64,000 bases of DNA from Paenibacillus sinensis (GTDB lineage: Bacteria > Bacillota > Bacilli > Paenibacillales > Paenibacillaceae). The stretch's first letter is position 1. Every line of letters starts with the position of its first letter. Location of the stretch: contig NZ_JAHCMB010000121.1 of assembly GCF_019904155.1 (NCBI RefSeq), positions 62,001-126,000 of the forward strand, read 5' to 3'. Under the pieces are notes generated by a model. The model made no database searches and had not been told where the DNA came from. It saw only the letters and a program-made list of their open reading frames with translations. Of this stretch, positions 25,803 through 33,848 are shown in pieces. Position numbers and translations under genes: made by a program.

Positions 25803-25950
25803 CTCCCAACCATTCCAATCTGACCTGATCGGATCAATGGTCTTTAGTGGCCCCAATAGTCACTAATCATCCAATCTGTGCAAATCGATCGGGTCTGTGC
25901 CAATCGCTCGATCGGTCCCAAACTCCCCAATCTGCCCTGATCGTCCCCAC
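25803..25950. repeat. Degenerate CCAATCTG-type tandem repeat region
   Basis: About five imperfect units of roughly 20-24 bases, each with a form of CCAATCTG followed by TGATCG or ATCGATCGG, for example near 25817, 25854, 25875 and 25928. It fills the gap between the acetyltransferase and the nucleotidyltransferase-fold gene. Confidence 0.55.
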
Positions 25951-25973
25951 GAGGAAATATGGAGGGAAATGCG

Positions 25974-26567
25974 ATGCATGAAGTCAATGAAGTCCGGCAT
26001 CTTGAGCGGTTAAGCGGTATATTCGAAGAGAGTTCTTTCCTAATGCCGCTGTTCCGGCATGCGGCGGACTTTAGCCCGCATCCGTATTATATCGGAGCGG
26101 GCTGTTTGATGCAGACGGTCTGGAACCGGCTCACGGGCCGGCCGCCGCTGTACGGTATTTCGGACATCGATTATGTTTATTTTGATGCTTCGGATACCGG
26201 TTATGAGGCTGAGAATGAGATGGTGAGAGCAGCGAGGTCGCATTTCGCCGGGCTATCCGTTCCGGTTGACGTTAAGAATCAGGCCCGCGTGCACCTGTGG
26301 TATCCCGAGAAATTCGGTGTCCCGCTTGCTCCTTACACCTCGCTCGAGGAAGTGGTCGCCAGTTGGCCGACGCCCGCTTCGTCGCTGGGCGCACGGCTGG
26401 AGCCGGACGGAAGCTGGAGCGTATGCGCTCCCTTCGGGCTCGCCGATCTCTTCTCGCTTACGGTCAGGCCGAACCGGAGGCTCGTGACGAGAGAGGCCTA
26501 TCTCGCCAAGGCGGTGAAATGGAGCAGGCTTTGGCCGGAGCTTGTCGTTCTGCCCTGGGATGACTAG
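25974..26567 (+). CDS. Nucleotidyltransferase-fold protein (DUF925/NTP_transf_6-like)
   Basis: A 197-residue protein. YYIGAGCLMQTVWNRLTGRP followed by ISDIDYVYFD fits the nucleotidyltransferase family in which G(A/G)xx...DIDxxxFD carries the metal-binding carboxylates. The C-terminal part has FGLADLFSLTVRPNRRLVTRE and YLAKAVKWSRLWPEL, conserved in this group of uncharacterised proteins. ATG 25974 has GGAGGG 7 bases upstream, so the in-frame ATG at 25959 is rejected. The gene is isolated between two arrays of degenerate repeats, and its last codons pair with the first downstream repeat (see 26557-26593). Biological role unknown. Confidence 0.78.
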   Translation: MHEVNEVRHLERLSGIFEESSFLMPLFRHAADFSPHPYYIGAGCLMQTVWNRLTGRPPLYGISDIDYVYFDASDTGYEAENEMVRAARSHFAGLSVPVDVKNQARVHLWYPEKFGVPLAPYTSLEEVVASWPTPASSLGARLEPDGSWSVCAPFGLADLFSLTVRPNRRLVTREAYLAKAVKWSRLWPELVVLPWDD

Positions 26568-26593
26568 CTCGCCGCCGGACAGTGAGTCATCCC
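26557..26593 (+). terminator. Hairpin spanning the stop codon
   Basis: GGGATGACT (26557-26565, final codons) pairs with AGTCATCCC (26585-26593) in the first downstream repeat. A 9-bp stem without a T run; whether it terminates transcription is uncertain. Confidence 0.4.
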
Positions 26594-26801
26594 GATCCTG
26601 AGTCATCCCGGTCCTGAGTCATCCTGTCCTGAGTCATCCGGACCAGAGACATCCAGATCCTAACTCATCCGGACCCAGTGTCATACTTACCATGAGCTAT
26701 CCAGATCTTGAGTTGCTCTATCCCTGGACCATCCTGCCCTGAGTCACCCTGTTCCTGAGTCACCCTGATCCGGAGTCATTCTGATCCTGAGTTATCCGGG
26801 G
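26582..26801. repeat. Degenerate 16-nt tandem repeat array, about 14 units
   Basis: Units approximate CTGAGTCATCCNGATC; the first four are nearly identical and later ones decay. Most contain TGAGTCA, a near-palindrome. The array follows the nucleotidyltransferase-fold gene and fills most of the gap to the methyltransferase at 26900. There is no coding frame and no spacer structure, so it is not a CRISPR. Confidence 0.85.
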
Positions 26802-26899
26802 CCACTTCTCTAAGCTGGCCGCACGCGGGAAGCCGAAGCCATCCGGATTGCATATTCAATTATGCCTTCCGCCTTGCTTCCGGTATGAGATGTTTCATC

Positions 26900-27754
26900 C
26901 TAAGCGCTCCGTCCTTTCCGCGCTGCCGCCAGCAGATGCGGACTCATGCCGAGCAGATTTTCCTGTGTCTCAAGCGCGGAACCCAGCTCCAGCAGCATCT
27001 TCCGGCTGTCCGGCTCGTTCCATTTATCCTCCAGAGCCGGCACAATCCAGAGCGGCCCTTCGACCGCAAATAGCTCCGGTTCCTCAAAGCCGGCGTTCCT
27101 GATTTCTTCCCTCATCTCCTCCGGCAGATGGAAGAAAGCTCTGGCAATGAAGCCTGGGTATTCCTCTGGCCGGATATGCTGGCCCTCAGCCAGCTCGCGT
27201 CCGATCATCGAGCGGAAGGACGCTTCCTCCAGCACCTCATTTTTTTGACCGTATACGGACAGGCCCCAAAGGGTGGAACTGAATCGGGAGATCGACGCTG
27301 CCAGCAAAATTCCGCCGGGCTTCAGCAGTCTGAACGCTTCCTTCAGCGCGGCCAGGCGCTCCTCCCGGTCCGGTAAATGGTAGAGCGGTCCCATCAGCAG
27401 CACAATATCGGCGCTTTCGGAGGGACGGTTAATCGTTCGCCCGTCTGCTTGCTCGATAGAAGCCAGCCGAGGGGAGCTTTCCGTCTTCTGGAGATCCTGC
27501 GCATAAGCGACGGAAGCGGAGGAAAGGTCGAATAAATGAACTTCATGACCAAGCCCCGCCAGCCATCTTGAATACTCGCCGATTCCGCCCCCAATGTCAT
27601 AGATCGTTATGGTATCCTTCGGCAAATAGCGCGAAATAATCTCCCTGCTGCGCTCCCATTCGATCACGCCAATCCCTCTGCGGAGACGCCCTACTTCAGC
27701 CCCCGCATCATAATAATCCGCAATCTGCCTCAAGTCGTTATTCTCTTTCTCCAT
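26900..27754 (-). CDS. Class I SAM-dependent methyltransferase
   Basis: A 284-residue Rossmann methyltransferase. Motif I is IYDIGGGIGEYSRWLAGLGH near residue 50, with the acidic residue of motif II in HLFDLS, then DIVLLMGPLYHL (motif IV) and LKPGGILLAAS (motif VI). The MGPLYHL form also occurs in the methyltransferase at 28246-29064, so the two are likely related paralogues acting on small molecules. AAGGAGG lies 7 bases before the ATG. Substrate unknown. Confidence 0.82.
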   Translation of the reverse strand: MEKENNDLRQIADYYDAGAEVGRLRRGIGVIEWERSREIISRYLPKDTITIYDIGGGIGEYSRWLAGLGHEVHLFDLSSASVAYAQDLQKTESSPRLASIEQADGRTINRPSESADIVLLMGPLYHLPDREERLAALKEAFRLLKPGGILLAASISRFSSTLWGLSVYGQKNEVLEEASFRSMIGRELAEGQHIRPEEYPGFIARAFFHLPEEMREEIRNAGFEEPELFAVEGPLWIVPALEDKWNEPDSRKMLLELGSALETQENLLGMSPHLLAAARKGRSA

Positions 27755-27937
27755 ACGATTCCTCCTTATCCAGAGCTTACCTGCAAGTCATACTACCTGC
27801 TGTGTCAGTTCTTACATTCACCAAGGCTCATCCTATTAAGATTGGTGGAAACGTGATACACTGTCTTCAACAAAAATCCGTGACCGGGCAGGCCGCCGGC
27901 CTGTCTGATGCCGGCATCGCGCAGGGAGTTGGCCGAA

Positions 27938-28192
27938 ATGAAATGGGAAGAATTGCGAGAGCTGTATCCCAACCAATATATGTTGTTCTCCGTCCTTACC
28001 TTCCATCAGCAGGGAACCCGGAGAGTGATCGAGGAAGTCGAGCCGATTCGTCCGGTCGCGGAGCGGGATGTCTCCGCCGAATGGAGTGAGGCGGGACCAG
28101 GCAAGCTCGTCTATCATACCGCCAGCCGGGTTTGCGTGATCCGGATTCGCCGCCGGAAGGCGAAGCGGGTGAGACGCCACAAAAGCAAATAA
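27938..28192 (+). CDS. Conserved hypothetical protein
   Basis: An 84-residue soluble protein starting MKWEELRELYPNQYMLFSVL, with a very basic tail (IRIRRRKAKRVRRHKSK). The start WEELRELYPNQ is shared by small uncharacterised Firmicutes proteins; no function is assigned. The chosen ATG 27938 has AGGGAG 9 bases upstream; an in-frame ATG at 27908 lacks a ribosome site. It is followed after 53 bases by a methyltransferase gene and may be co-transcribed with it. Confidence 0.6.
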   Translation: MKWEELRELYPNQYMLFSVLTFHQQGTRRVIEEVEPIRPVAERDVSAEWSEAGPGKLVYHTASRVCVIRIRRRKAKRVRRHKSK

Positions 28193-28245
28193 GCCCGGGA
28201 CCGCCGGCCCGGATCGCGACTCTAGCATGGAGAGGATGTGCAATC

Positions 28246-29064
28246 TTGAATCCGGTAACTGATTATTATGAACAATATGATGAAGACGCCCGGCTGAAAC
28301 GGGATCATTCCGGTAAACTGGAGTTTTTGACGACAACGCATCTGCTGGATCGTTACCTCATCCCGGCTCACGCCTTATTGGACCTTGGCGCCGGAACGGG
28401 CGCTTATTCGTTCTATTACGCGGATAAGGGAAACGCGGTTGTCTCGACCGATTTGACGCCCCGACATGTGGAGGTCATTTCGGATCGAATCCGGTCAGGG
28501 GGCTATACGGATATGAGCGCCCGGATAGCGGATGCCCTGGATCTGTCTGATTTTGAGGATGGCAGCTTTGACGCCGTATTGTGCCTGGGCCCGCTGTATC
28601 ATTTGACGGAAACTGCGCTTCAGAATCGATGCCTAAGCGAAGCCTTGCGAGTACTGAAGCCGGGAGGCATCCTGGCGGCGGCTTATGTCAATAAATTCTT
28701 CATTTTTCCCTATCTGGTCCAGAATGACCGTCGGTTTCTTAAGGAAAGCTGGATGGAGAGACTGCTGGACCAGGGAAGGATCAGCGCGGCGGATGAAGAT
28801 TGCTTCTGGACGGACGCTTATTTTCATTCTCCGCAGGAGATCGAGGATTTGATGGACCGGCATGGCGTAGTCAAGCTGGAGCATGCGGGAACCGACGGAA
28901 TCGGCGTTATTCTGGAGGAACGGGTGAACGGGCTGGACGAGAAGGAATTCGGTCTCTGGATGGCGTACCACCTGAGAACCTGCTCGGAGCCGTCGATTCT
29001 CGGAATCAGCAATCATGGACTCTTCATTGGCCGGAAGCCGGGAGAACAGGTTGGAAGGGCATGA
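28246..29064 (+). CDS. Class I SAM-dependent methyltransferase, TTG start
   Basis: A 272-residue methyltransferase: motif I LDLGAGTGAYSFYYADKG near residue 45, VVSTDLTPRHV, then AVLCLGPLYHLTE (motif IV) and LKPGGILAAAYVN. It is similar in plan to the protein at 26900-27754. The start is TTG 28246, with AGAGGATG about 7 bases upstream and the protein then beginning NPVTDYYEQYDEDARL, where homologous methyltransferases begin; the open frame extends further upstream without a good site. Terminator at 29086-29116. Substrate unknown. Confidence 0.8.
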   Translation: MNPVTDYYEQYDEDARLKRDHSGKLEFLTTTHLLDRYLIPAHALLDLGAGTGAYSFYYADKGNAVVSTDLTPRHVEVISDRIRSGGYTDMSARIADALDLSDFEDGSFDAVLCLGPLYHLTETALQNRCLSEALRVLKPGGILAAAYVNKFFIFPYLVQNDRRFLKESWMERLLDQGRISAADEDCFWTDAYFHSPQEIEDLMDRHGVVKLEHAGTDGIGVILEERVNGLDEKEFGLWMAYHLRTCSEPSILGISNHGLFIGRKPGEQVGRA

Positions 29065-29085
29065 TTCAAAATAATCCAAACACAA

Positions 29086-29118
29086 AAAGACAGGCTCCAT
29101 AGCGGAACCTGTCTTTAC
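29086..29118 (+). terminator. Terminator after the methyltransferase gene
   Basis: AAAGACAGG (29086-29094) pairs with CCTGTCTTT (29108-29116), extended inward by TCC/GGA around ATAGC with one C/A mismatch. Confidence 0.75.
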
Positions 29119-29211
29119 TCATTATGCGGCAGCCCGGTATTGGCGCATCGCATGCCATTTTCCGTCCTCGCCTTCGAAAACGCCATATTACAAGGCGATT
29201 CTCATTTCGCT

Positions 29212-30192
29212 TCAGTCCTGAACGGCTTCATCTTCATTCGGTACACGGAGCAAGCCCCGGCCCTTCGGCAGATGCCGTGCCAGCCAATCCAGCATGTCCC
29301 CGATGACCTGTGAACGGTTGACCTCGTGCAGAACCTCATGACGTCCGCCTTCGTACAGCTTCAATTCGACATCGGTGATGCCGCACTCCCGGTACAGCCC
29401 GGCGAGCCGGTGGACGCCATTTCCATTGAAGCCGACAGGGTCCTCGGTTCCGGAGAACAGGTATACAGGCTTGTCCCTGCATAATCCCTTCAGTGTGGCG
29501 GAGTCATGTATGTTCCGCAGCAGCCGGAAGAAGTCCCGGAAGAACCGGGTCGTGCAGATGGCGCCGCAGAACGGATCGGAGATGAAGCGGTCCACCTCCT
29601 CAGGATCGCTGCTGAGCCAGTCGAAGGAGGTGCGCGCCTTCGGGAGCGCCCGGTTATTGCCGCCGAACACGATCGTGTTCAGCAGGAAGCTCCGATGCAG
29701 TTCCCCGGACAGCGCAGCCTGGGCTCTGGCCAGAGATTCTCCGAATCGCAGCAGGCCGCGCGGTCCGTTGCTTCCGGTCAGCAGGAAGCCGCTGTAATAC
29801 CGGCTTCCGGGGCTGCACATCACCTTCTGCGACAGAAAGGAGCCCATGCTGTGTCCGAGCAGGAACAGGGGAAGACCCGGATGGCGCTGTGTGGCGATTC
29901 CGGCAATCTGAAGCATGTTGCGGACCATCCAGTAGAACCCGTCCCGGCCCGCATCGCCGAGCATTGTGATTTCGCCGGCGGTCAGGCCATGACCACGGTG
30001 ATCGCCGGCATATACGGCATATCCGGTCCTGGTAAGGCGTTCCGCTGTTTCAGCGTAGCGCGCCGCTGTCTCGCACATGCCATGCGCAATCTGAACGATT
30101 CCCCGGACAGGGGCGCCTGCATCGGGAAGCCATACATACACATGTACGGCTACGCCCACAGGGTCCGTCATGGTAAAGGGCTGCTCCCTCAC
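29212..30192 (-). CDS. Alpha/beta hydrolase, lysophospholipase/monoacylglycerol lipase type
   Basis: A 326-residue hydrolase of the serine aminopeptidase S33 (Hydrolase_4) group. HGMCETAARYAETAERL, VYAGDHRGHGLT and the nucleophile elbow LLGHSMGSF near residue 115 are diagnostic of the PldB/YtpA group. The acid is in FSGTEDPVGFNG and the catalytic His in YEGGRHEVLHE near the end. It probably cleaves ester bonds of lysophospholipids or monoglycerides in the cytoplasm. The start is GTG 30192, with AGGAGG 8 bases upstream. It is downstream of manA on the same strand, with a hairpin repeat between. Confidence 0.87.
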   Translation of the reverse strand: MREQPFTMTDPVGVAVHVYVWLPDAGAPVRGIVQIAHGMCETAARYAETAERLTRTGYAVYAGDHRGHGLTAGEITMLGDAGRDGFYWMVRNMLQIAGIATQRHPGLPLFLLGHSMGSFLSQKVMCSPGSRYYSGFLLTGSNGPRGLLRFGESLARAQAALSGELHRSFLLNTIVFGGNNRALPKARTSFDWLSSDPEEVDRFISDPFCGAICTTRFFRDFFRLLRNIHDSATLKGLCRDKPVYLFSGTEDPVGFNGNGVHRLAGLYRECGITDVELKLYEGGRHEVLHEVNRSQVIGDMLDWLARHLPKGRGLLRVPNEDEAVQD

Positions 30193-30259
30193 GGTTCTTC
30201 CTCCTGTGCAGGCATGGGCGGCGATGCCGGCGTCCCTGCCTTGAGTATTATTTGTCCCA

Positions 30260-30309
30260 GTACTTGACCGAATCCAATCTCAGGATACCTCGGATTTTAC
30301 CTGGTCAAG
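30260..30309. repeat. Interspersed hairpin repeat, copy 2
   Basis: Shares about 25 of 28 positions with 3480-3507. Here CTTGACC (30263-30269) pairs with GGTCAAG (30303-30309) and AATCC (30271-30275) with GGATT (30292-30296). In copy 1 the equivalent inner pair is GAGTCC/GGACTC, a compensatory change. Confidence 0.6.
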
Positions 30310-30324
30310 CTCCCGCCTTAAGGT

Positions 30325-31293
30325 TTAAGGCAGGTATGAGCGAAGCAGCGTGGCATGTCCTTCGATGGAATAGGAGCCAAGCGTTGCCGGAAGCAGGTAG
30401 CATTCGCCCGCTGCATACGGCTGGGAGCCGCCTTCCCATACGAGGTGGCCGCTGCCTTCGCAGATGACAAGCACGGTGAAGCTATCCTTGTCGGCCTCAA
30501 GCTTCCATTCGCCGTTCACGATGCCTTTTTCCACGATAAAATATGGAGAGCGGGCCAGCTCAAGCCACTGTCCAGGCACGGCGCCATCCGTCTTCATGGA
30601 AGTCGCGCCGGCACCTTCATAAGCCGTTACGTTCAGGGAGTCCTCGATGTGCAGCTCGCGAGGCTTGCCATCCAGTCCCGGACGATTATAATCATAGATC
30701 CGGTATGTAGTGTCGGAGTTCTGCTGGATTTCAGCCACGACGACGCCTGCGCACAGCGCATGGACCGTACCGGCCGGAATGTAGAAAGTGTCGCCTGCGG
30801 ATACCGGAACTTCTTGCAGGAGATCCATCACAGAGCCGTCTTCCAGCGATTTAGCCAGGCTGTCGCGGTTCACGCCTTCCTTCAGGCCGTAGATAATCTT
30901 GGCATCCGGCTTCGCGTCGAGCACATACCACATTTCAGTCTTGCCCAGCTCGCCCTTCGGCAGACCTTCATAATCGTCCGTAGGGTGAACCTGGACGGAC
31001 AGATTGTCGTTGCAGTCCAACAGCTTGATGAGCAGCGGGAAGCGGGCTCCGTCTTCAGAGAAGCCTTTGCTGCCGAACCATTCGCGGCCGAAGCGCTCGC
31101 GGATCTGGTCCAGTCCAAGGCCGGCCAGCTCGCCGTTGACAACGGATGATACACCATTCGGATGGTCGGCGATCATCCAGCCTTCGCCGATATGGCCCTC
31201 AGGCAGATTGAGACCGAAATTCTCCAGGGCTCTGCCGCCCCAGACCCGTTCCTTGAATTCAGGTTGAAACTTCAATGGGTAAGGTTTCGTCAT
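30325..31293 (-). CDS. manA: Mannose-6-phosphate isomerase, class I (short form)
   Basis: A 322-residue zinc isomerase converting mannose-6-phosphate and fructose-6-phosphate. FKERVWGGRAL near the N-terminus, the zinc ligands in VQVHPTDDY (Gln, His), KTEMWYV (Glu) and IPAGTVHAL (His), and IQQNSDTTYRIYDYNR are all family signatures. The length matches the Bacillus ManA/Pmi/YvyI form. GAGGAAG lies about 9 bases before the ATG. It supplies mannose units or lets mannose enter glycolysis; it stands alone here, without PTS genes. CCTTAA-GGT-TTAAGG near its stop may help end transcription. Confidence 0.94.
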   Translation of the reverse strand: MTKPYPLKFQPEFKERVWGGRALENFGLNLPEGHIGEGWMIADHPNGVSSVVNGELAGLGLDQIRERFGREWFGSKGFSEDGARFPLLIKLLDCNDNLSVQVHPTDDYEGLPKGELGKTEMWYVLDAKPDAKIIYGLKEGVNRDSLAKSLEDGSVMDLLQEVPVSAGDTFYIPAGTVHALCAGVVVAEIQQNSDTTYRIYDYNRPGLDGKPRELHIEDSLNVTAYEGAGATSMKTDGAVPGQWLELARSPYFIVEKGIVNGEWKLEADKDSFTVLVICEGSGHLVWEGGSQPYAAGECYLLPATLGSYSIEGHATLLRSYLP

Positions 31294-31460
31294 GATTTCT
31301 TCTTCCTCTCCGTTTCGGATTTCAAATGTTCTTTGTATATCAAAAAGAAAGGCTCCTATCTGGTCTAGCAGCCAAGAACCTCTCTTGTTGAACGGGGAAA
31401 TGTTAAGTCGTATGATGCGGAAGCTGACAGGCCGGACCGAGATGACTCACGGCACGGCGC

Positions 31461-32054
31461 TCAGCCCTTCTTTTTCTCCACAGCGACTACATAAGGAGCG
31501 TTGCTCCGCTGCAGCTGGCGGTACACGATAGCGCCGGCCGATCGCTGAGGCAGGGAGGAGGCCCAGTCTTGAACTGCCGCAGCCTCCAGTTCACCGCCAG
31601 GATGTCCCGGATAGAGAACAGCGGTGATGATTCCGCCCGGACGCAGCATGTCCAGCGATACCGCAAGCGCGGCCACGGAGCTGTCCGGCAGCGTAATGAT
31701 GCTCTTGTCCGATCCTTCGCCCGGATAATAACCGAAATTGAACATCACGGCGTCCACGTTTCCCTCCCAGGAAGAAGGCAGAACTTCCTTCATGGCGGCG
31801 TGGCTCTCCAGCAGCAGAGTGGAGGGAGCCAGTCCGGCTCCTTCCTCCCGGGCCTGCCGCAGGCGTTCTTCGGCGCTTCGCAGCGCTTCGCTCTGAATGT
31901 CGAAGCCGTATACCTCGCCCTTCGGTCCCGCCGCTCTGGCCAGGAACAGGGTATCCGCTCCTGTTCCTACCGTGCCGTCAATGGCGCGGCCTCCTGAGCC
32001 GAGGCGTTCTTCCACCAGCTTGTGGGCAAAACTGAGCACAGAGAGAAATCCCAT
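31461..32054 (-). CDS. mnmM: tRNA-modifying methyltransferase of the YtqB/MnmM family
   Basis: A 197-residue Rossmann methyltransferase. SFAHKLVEERLGSGGRAIDG followed by TVGTGADTLFLARA (SAM motif I) and YGFDIQSEAL identifies the rRNA_methylase/YtqB family. NFGYYPG occupies the catalytic loop position. In Bacillus subtilis YtqB was shown to methylate aminomethyl-uridine at the tRNA wobble position, replacing the second half of MnmC. Its ATG overlaps the ytqA stop by one base (TGATG), so the two are coupled, as in the ytqA-ytqB pair of Bacillus. Confidence 0.9.
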   Translation of the reverse strand: MGFLSVLSFAHKLVEERLGSGGRAIDGTVGTGADTLFLARAAGPKGEVYGFDIQSEALRSAEERLRQAREEGAGLAPSTLLLESHAAMKEVLPSSWEGNVDAVMFNFGYYPGEGSDKSIITLPDSSVAALAVSLDMLRPGGIITAVLYPGHPGGELEAAAVQDWASSLPQRSAGAIVYRQLQRSNAPYVVAVEKKKG

Positions 32055-33010
32055 CAGCGCTTTCTCCAGTACTTGCCCTGCCAGGTATCCCTGCGCGCCA
32101 GTTCGTCATCGATGGCATTCAGCACTTCCCACTTCTTGAGGCTCCACATCGGGCCGATCAGCAGGTCGCGCGGCGCATCGCCTGTCAGCCGATGAACAAT
32201 CATGTCCGGCGGCAGCATTTCCAGCGAATCGGCGATCAGCTTGACGTACTCGTCCTGTTCCAGGAAGCGAAGCAAGCCGGCCTCGTATTGCTTGACCATC
32301 GGCGTCTTGCGCATCAGATGAAGCAGATGGATTTTAATCCCTTGCACATCCATTTGCGAGACAGCGGATACGGTCTCAAGCATCATTTCATGGGTCTCTT
32401 GCGGGAGGCCATGAATGATATGGGTGCAGACGCGGATGCCCCGACTGCGAAGCTTGGTCACTGCCTCGCGGTAGCAGTCCGTATCATGCGCCCTATTAAT
32501 AAGAACGGAAGTGGACTCATGAATGGTCTGAAGCCCCATCTCGACCCACAGATACGTTCTGCGGTTTAAATCGGCCAGATAGTCCACTACATCATCGGGC
32601 AGACAGTCGGGGCGGGTGGCAATGGACAGTCCAACGACTCCGGGCTGCTCCAGAATGACTTCGAAATATTCCCGCAGCTCCTCGACGGGAGCATACGTGT
32701 TAGTATAGGCCTGAAAGTAGCCGATATATTTAGCGTTTGGCCATTTCAGATGCTGGCGGTCGCGGACGCTGTTGAACTGGGTGACCAGATCGTCGCGGCG
32801 TCTTCCCGCAAAATCGCCCGAACCCCGCGCGCTGCAGAAGGTGCAGCCGCCCTTGGCGATCGTGCCGTCCCGGTTGGGGCAGGTGAACCCGGCGTCCAGC
32901 ATGACTTTGAACACCTTTTCCCCGAACATCTCGCGCATTTCGTAGTTCCAGGTGTGAAACCGTTTATCTCCCCACAGCGGCGCGGAGGAAGGAAATTGGA
33001 GTGTAGTCAT
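32054..33010 (-). CDS. ytqA: TIGR01212 family radical SAM protein
   Basis: A 318-residue radical SAM protein. The iron-sulfur ligands are in the family's longer-spaced form: GFTCPNRDGTIAKGGCTFC (first Cys, then CxxC), near residue 43. Family blocks TRPDCLPDDVVDYLADL, WVEMGLQTIHESTS and THIIHGLPQET follow. The YtqA group is paired with MnmM and is probably involved in the same wobble-uridine pathway or another tRNA modification; its reaction is not established here. ATG 33010 has AAAGGAG 6 bases upstream; the earlier in-frame ATG at 33046 is rejected. Confidence 0.9.
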   Translation of the reverse strand: MTTLQFPSSAPLWGDKRFHTWNYEMREMFGEKVFKVMLDAGFTCPNRDGTIAKGGCTFCSARGSGDFAGRRRDDLVTQFNSVRDRQHLKWPNAKYIGYFQAYTNTYAPVEELREYFEVILEQPGVVGLSIATRPDCLPDDVVDYLADLNRRTYLWVEMGLQTIHESTSVLINRAHDTDCYREAVTKLRSRGIRVCTHIIHGLPQETHEMMLETVSAVSQMDVQGIKIHLLHLMRKTPMVKQYEAGLLRFLEQDEYVKLIADSLEMLPPDMIVHRLTGDAPRDLLIGPMWSLKKWEVLNAIDDELARRDTWQGKYWRKR

Positions 33011-33424
33011 GGATGTCTCCTTTTTTTGTAAGCCAGCATTTTGCATGCTTTGAATAAACGCTTGATGTTGTTGGCTTGAAATTGTTTCATGGATTTATGC
33101 AAAATGCTCAAGCAAGTAATAAATGATCGTGTCCATTGTATCAAAAAAAACTGGCCAGCGTAACATCAAGATGCTAAGCGGTTGTCCTAAAAAATAATCG
33201 CTTCATATGAAAGGACCGAATCCGCACCGCCAAGCGGTTTTTGAACGGTTGTCCAGCTGATTTTTTTGAAAAAATAGGGCTGCAGTCCGATAGATTGCGC
33301 TTGAAATTACTTACACGACGTGTTATATTTTAATTAGAAATTGATTGATTCAAATCCCTGAAATGAACTGAATTCATAATCTCCTGTCGTCCGGTCCATA
33401 CTATAACCGTGAGGTGATATTTAC
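33011..33424. other. Intergenic region with ytqA leader and two promoters
   Basis: The minus strand holds an extended -10 (TGATACAAT, 33143-33135) for ytqA and, in its leader, a 12-bp inverted repeat (AGCATTTTGCAT 33035-33046 with its complement at 33097-33108) overlapping a 27-codon frame (33090-33007) whose stop overlaps the ytqA start. The plus strand holds ACCGC-CAA-GCGGTTTTT (33226-33243), a small terminator-like hairpin, and the promoter at 33301-33329. GCGGTTGTCC-like sequence occurs twice (about 33178 and 33245). Confidence 0.6.
33301..33329 (+). promoter_or_regulatory. Promoter with palindromic spacer
   Basis: TTGAAA (33301-33306), 17-bp spacer, TATATT (33324-33329). The spacer contains ACACGACGTGT (33313-33323), a perfect 5-1-5 palindrome between the -35 and -10, the usual place of a repressor site. 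Confidence 0.65.
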
Positions 33425-33607
33425 ATGAATTCTCAAACTGTCAACCCTGTAGGCAAAGGTCCAATCGATGTTCAGCTGACTCCAGATGAAGCGCTTGCTC
33501 TTACAGGAGTGGAATTTAAAGGCAATCCAAAGATCAAGACCGAAGCCCAGCGGAAGATTCGCAACGCCTTCGAGAAGACATTTGATTTTCATAACGAAGC
33601 AAGATAG
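33425..33607 (+). CDS. Small conserved hypothetical protein
   Basis: A 60-residue soluble protein beginning MNSQTVNPVGKGPIDVQLTP, with GVEFKGNPKIKTEAQRKIRN in the centre and no membrane segment or cysteine. I do not recognise a functional family. Reality is well supported: a good promoter at 33301-33329, GAGGTG about 8 bases before the ATG, and a strong terminator at 33653-33712 make it a complete single-gene unit, likely expressed at a high level or under specific control through the palindrome in its promoter. Confidence 0.7.
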   Translation: MNSQTVNPVGKGPIDVQLTPDEALALTGVEFKGNPKIKTEAQRKIRNAFEKTFDFHNEAR

Positions 33608-33652
33608 ACTATAATCTGTTGAAATAGGGACCCCAATTCCAATCCAACAGAG

Positions 33653-33712
33653 AAGGAATTTCCGCAAGACCCCCCGGCTTCCGGGTGTGGTCTTGGGAAA
33701 TTCCTTTTTTCT
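33653..33712 (+). terminator. Strong terminator after the small gene
   Basis: AAGGAATTTCC (33653-33663) pairs with GGAAATTCCTT (33696-33706), with inner CAAGACC/GGTCTTG and CGG/CCG pairs, followed by T-rich sequence. Confidence 0.88.
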
Positions 33713-33848
33713 TTCTTTTTCCTGCAAATGCCCCGAATCCTTTGGAATGGCTCCGCGCCCCCATCATTTGTCTTTACTTTTTGGGGTAAATTAGGCACAA
33801 TATTGCATGGTGTTATGATTGGATGGCCTGAAGGCGAAAGGAGTCGGC

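Noticed and set aside
26582..26801. CRISPR array
   Set aside because: Units are contiguous with no spacers, the repeat is only 16 nt and degenerate, and no cas gene is present.
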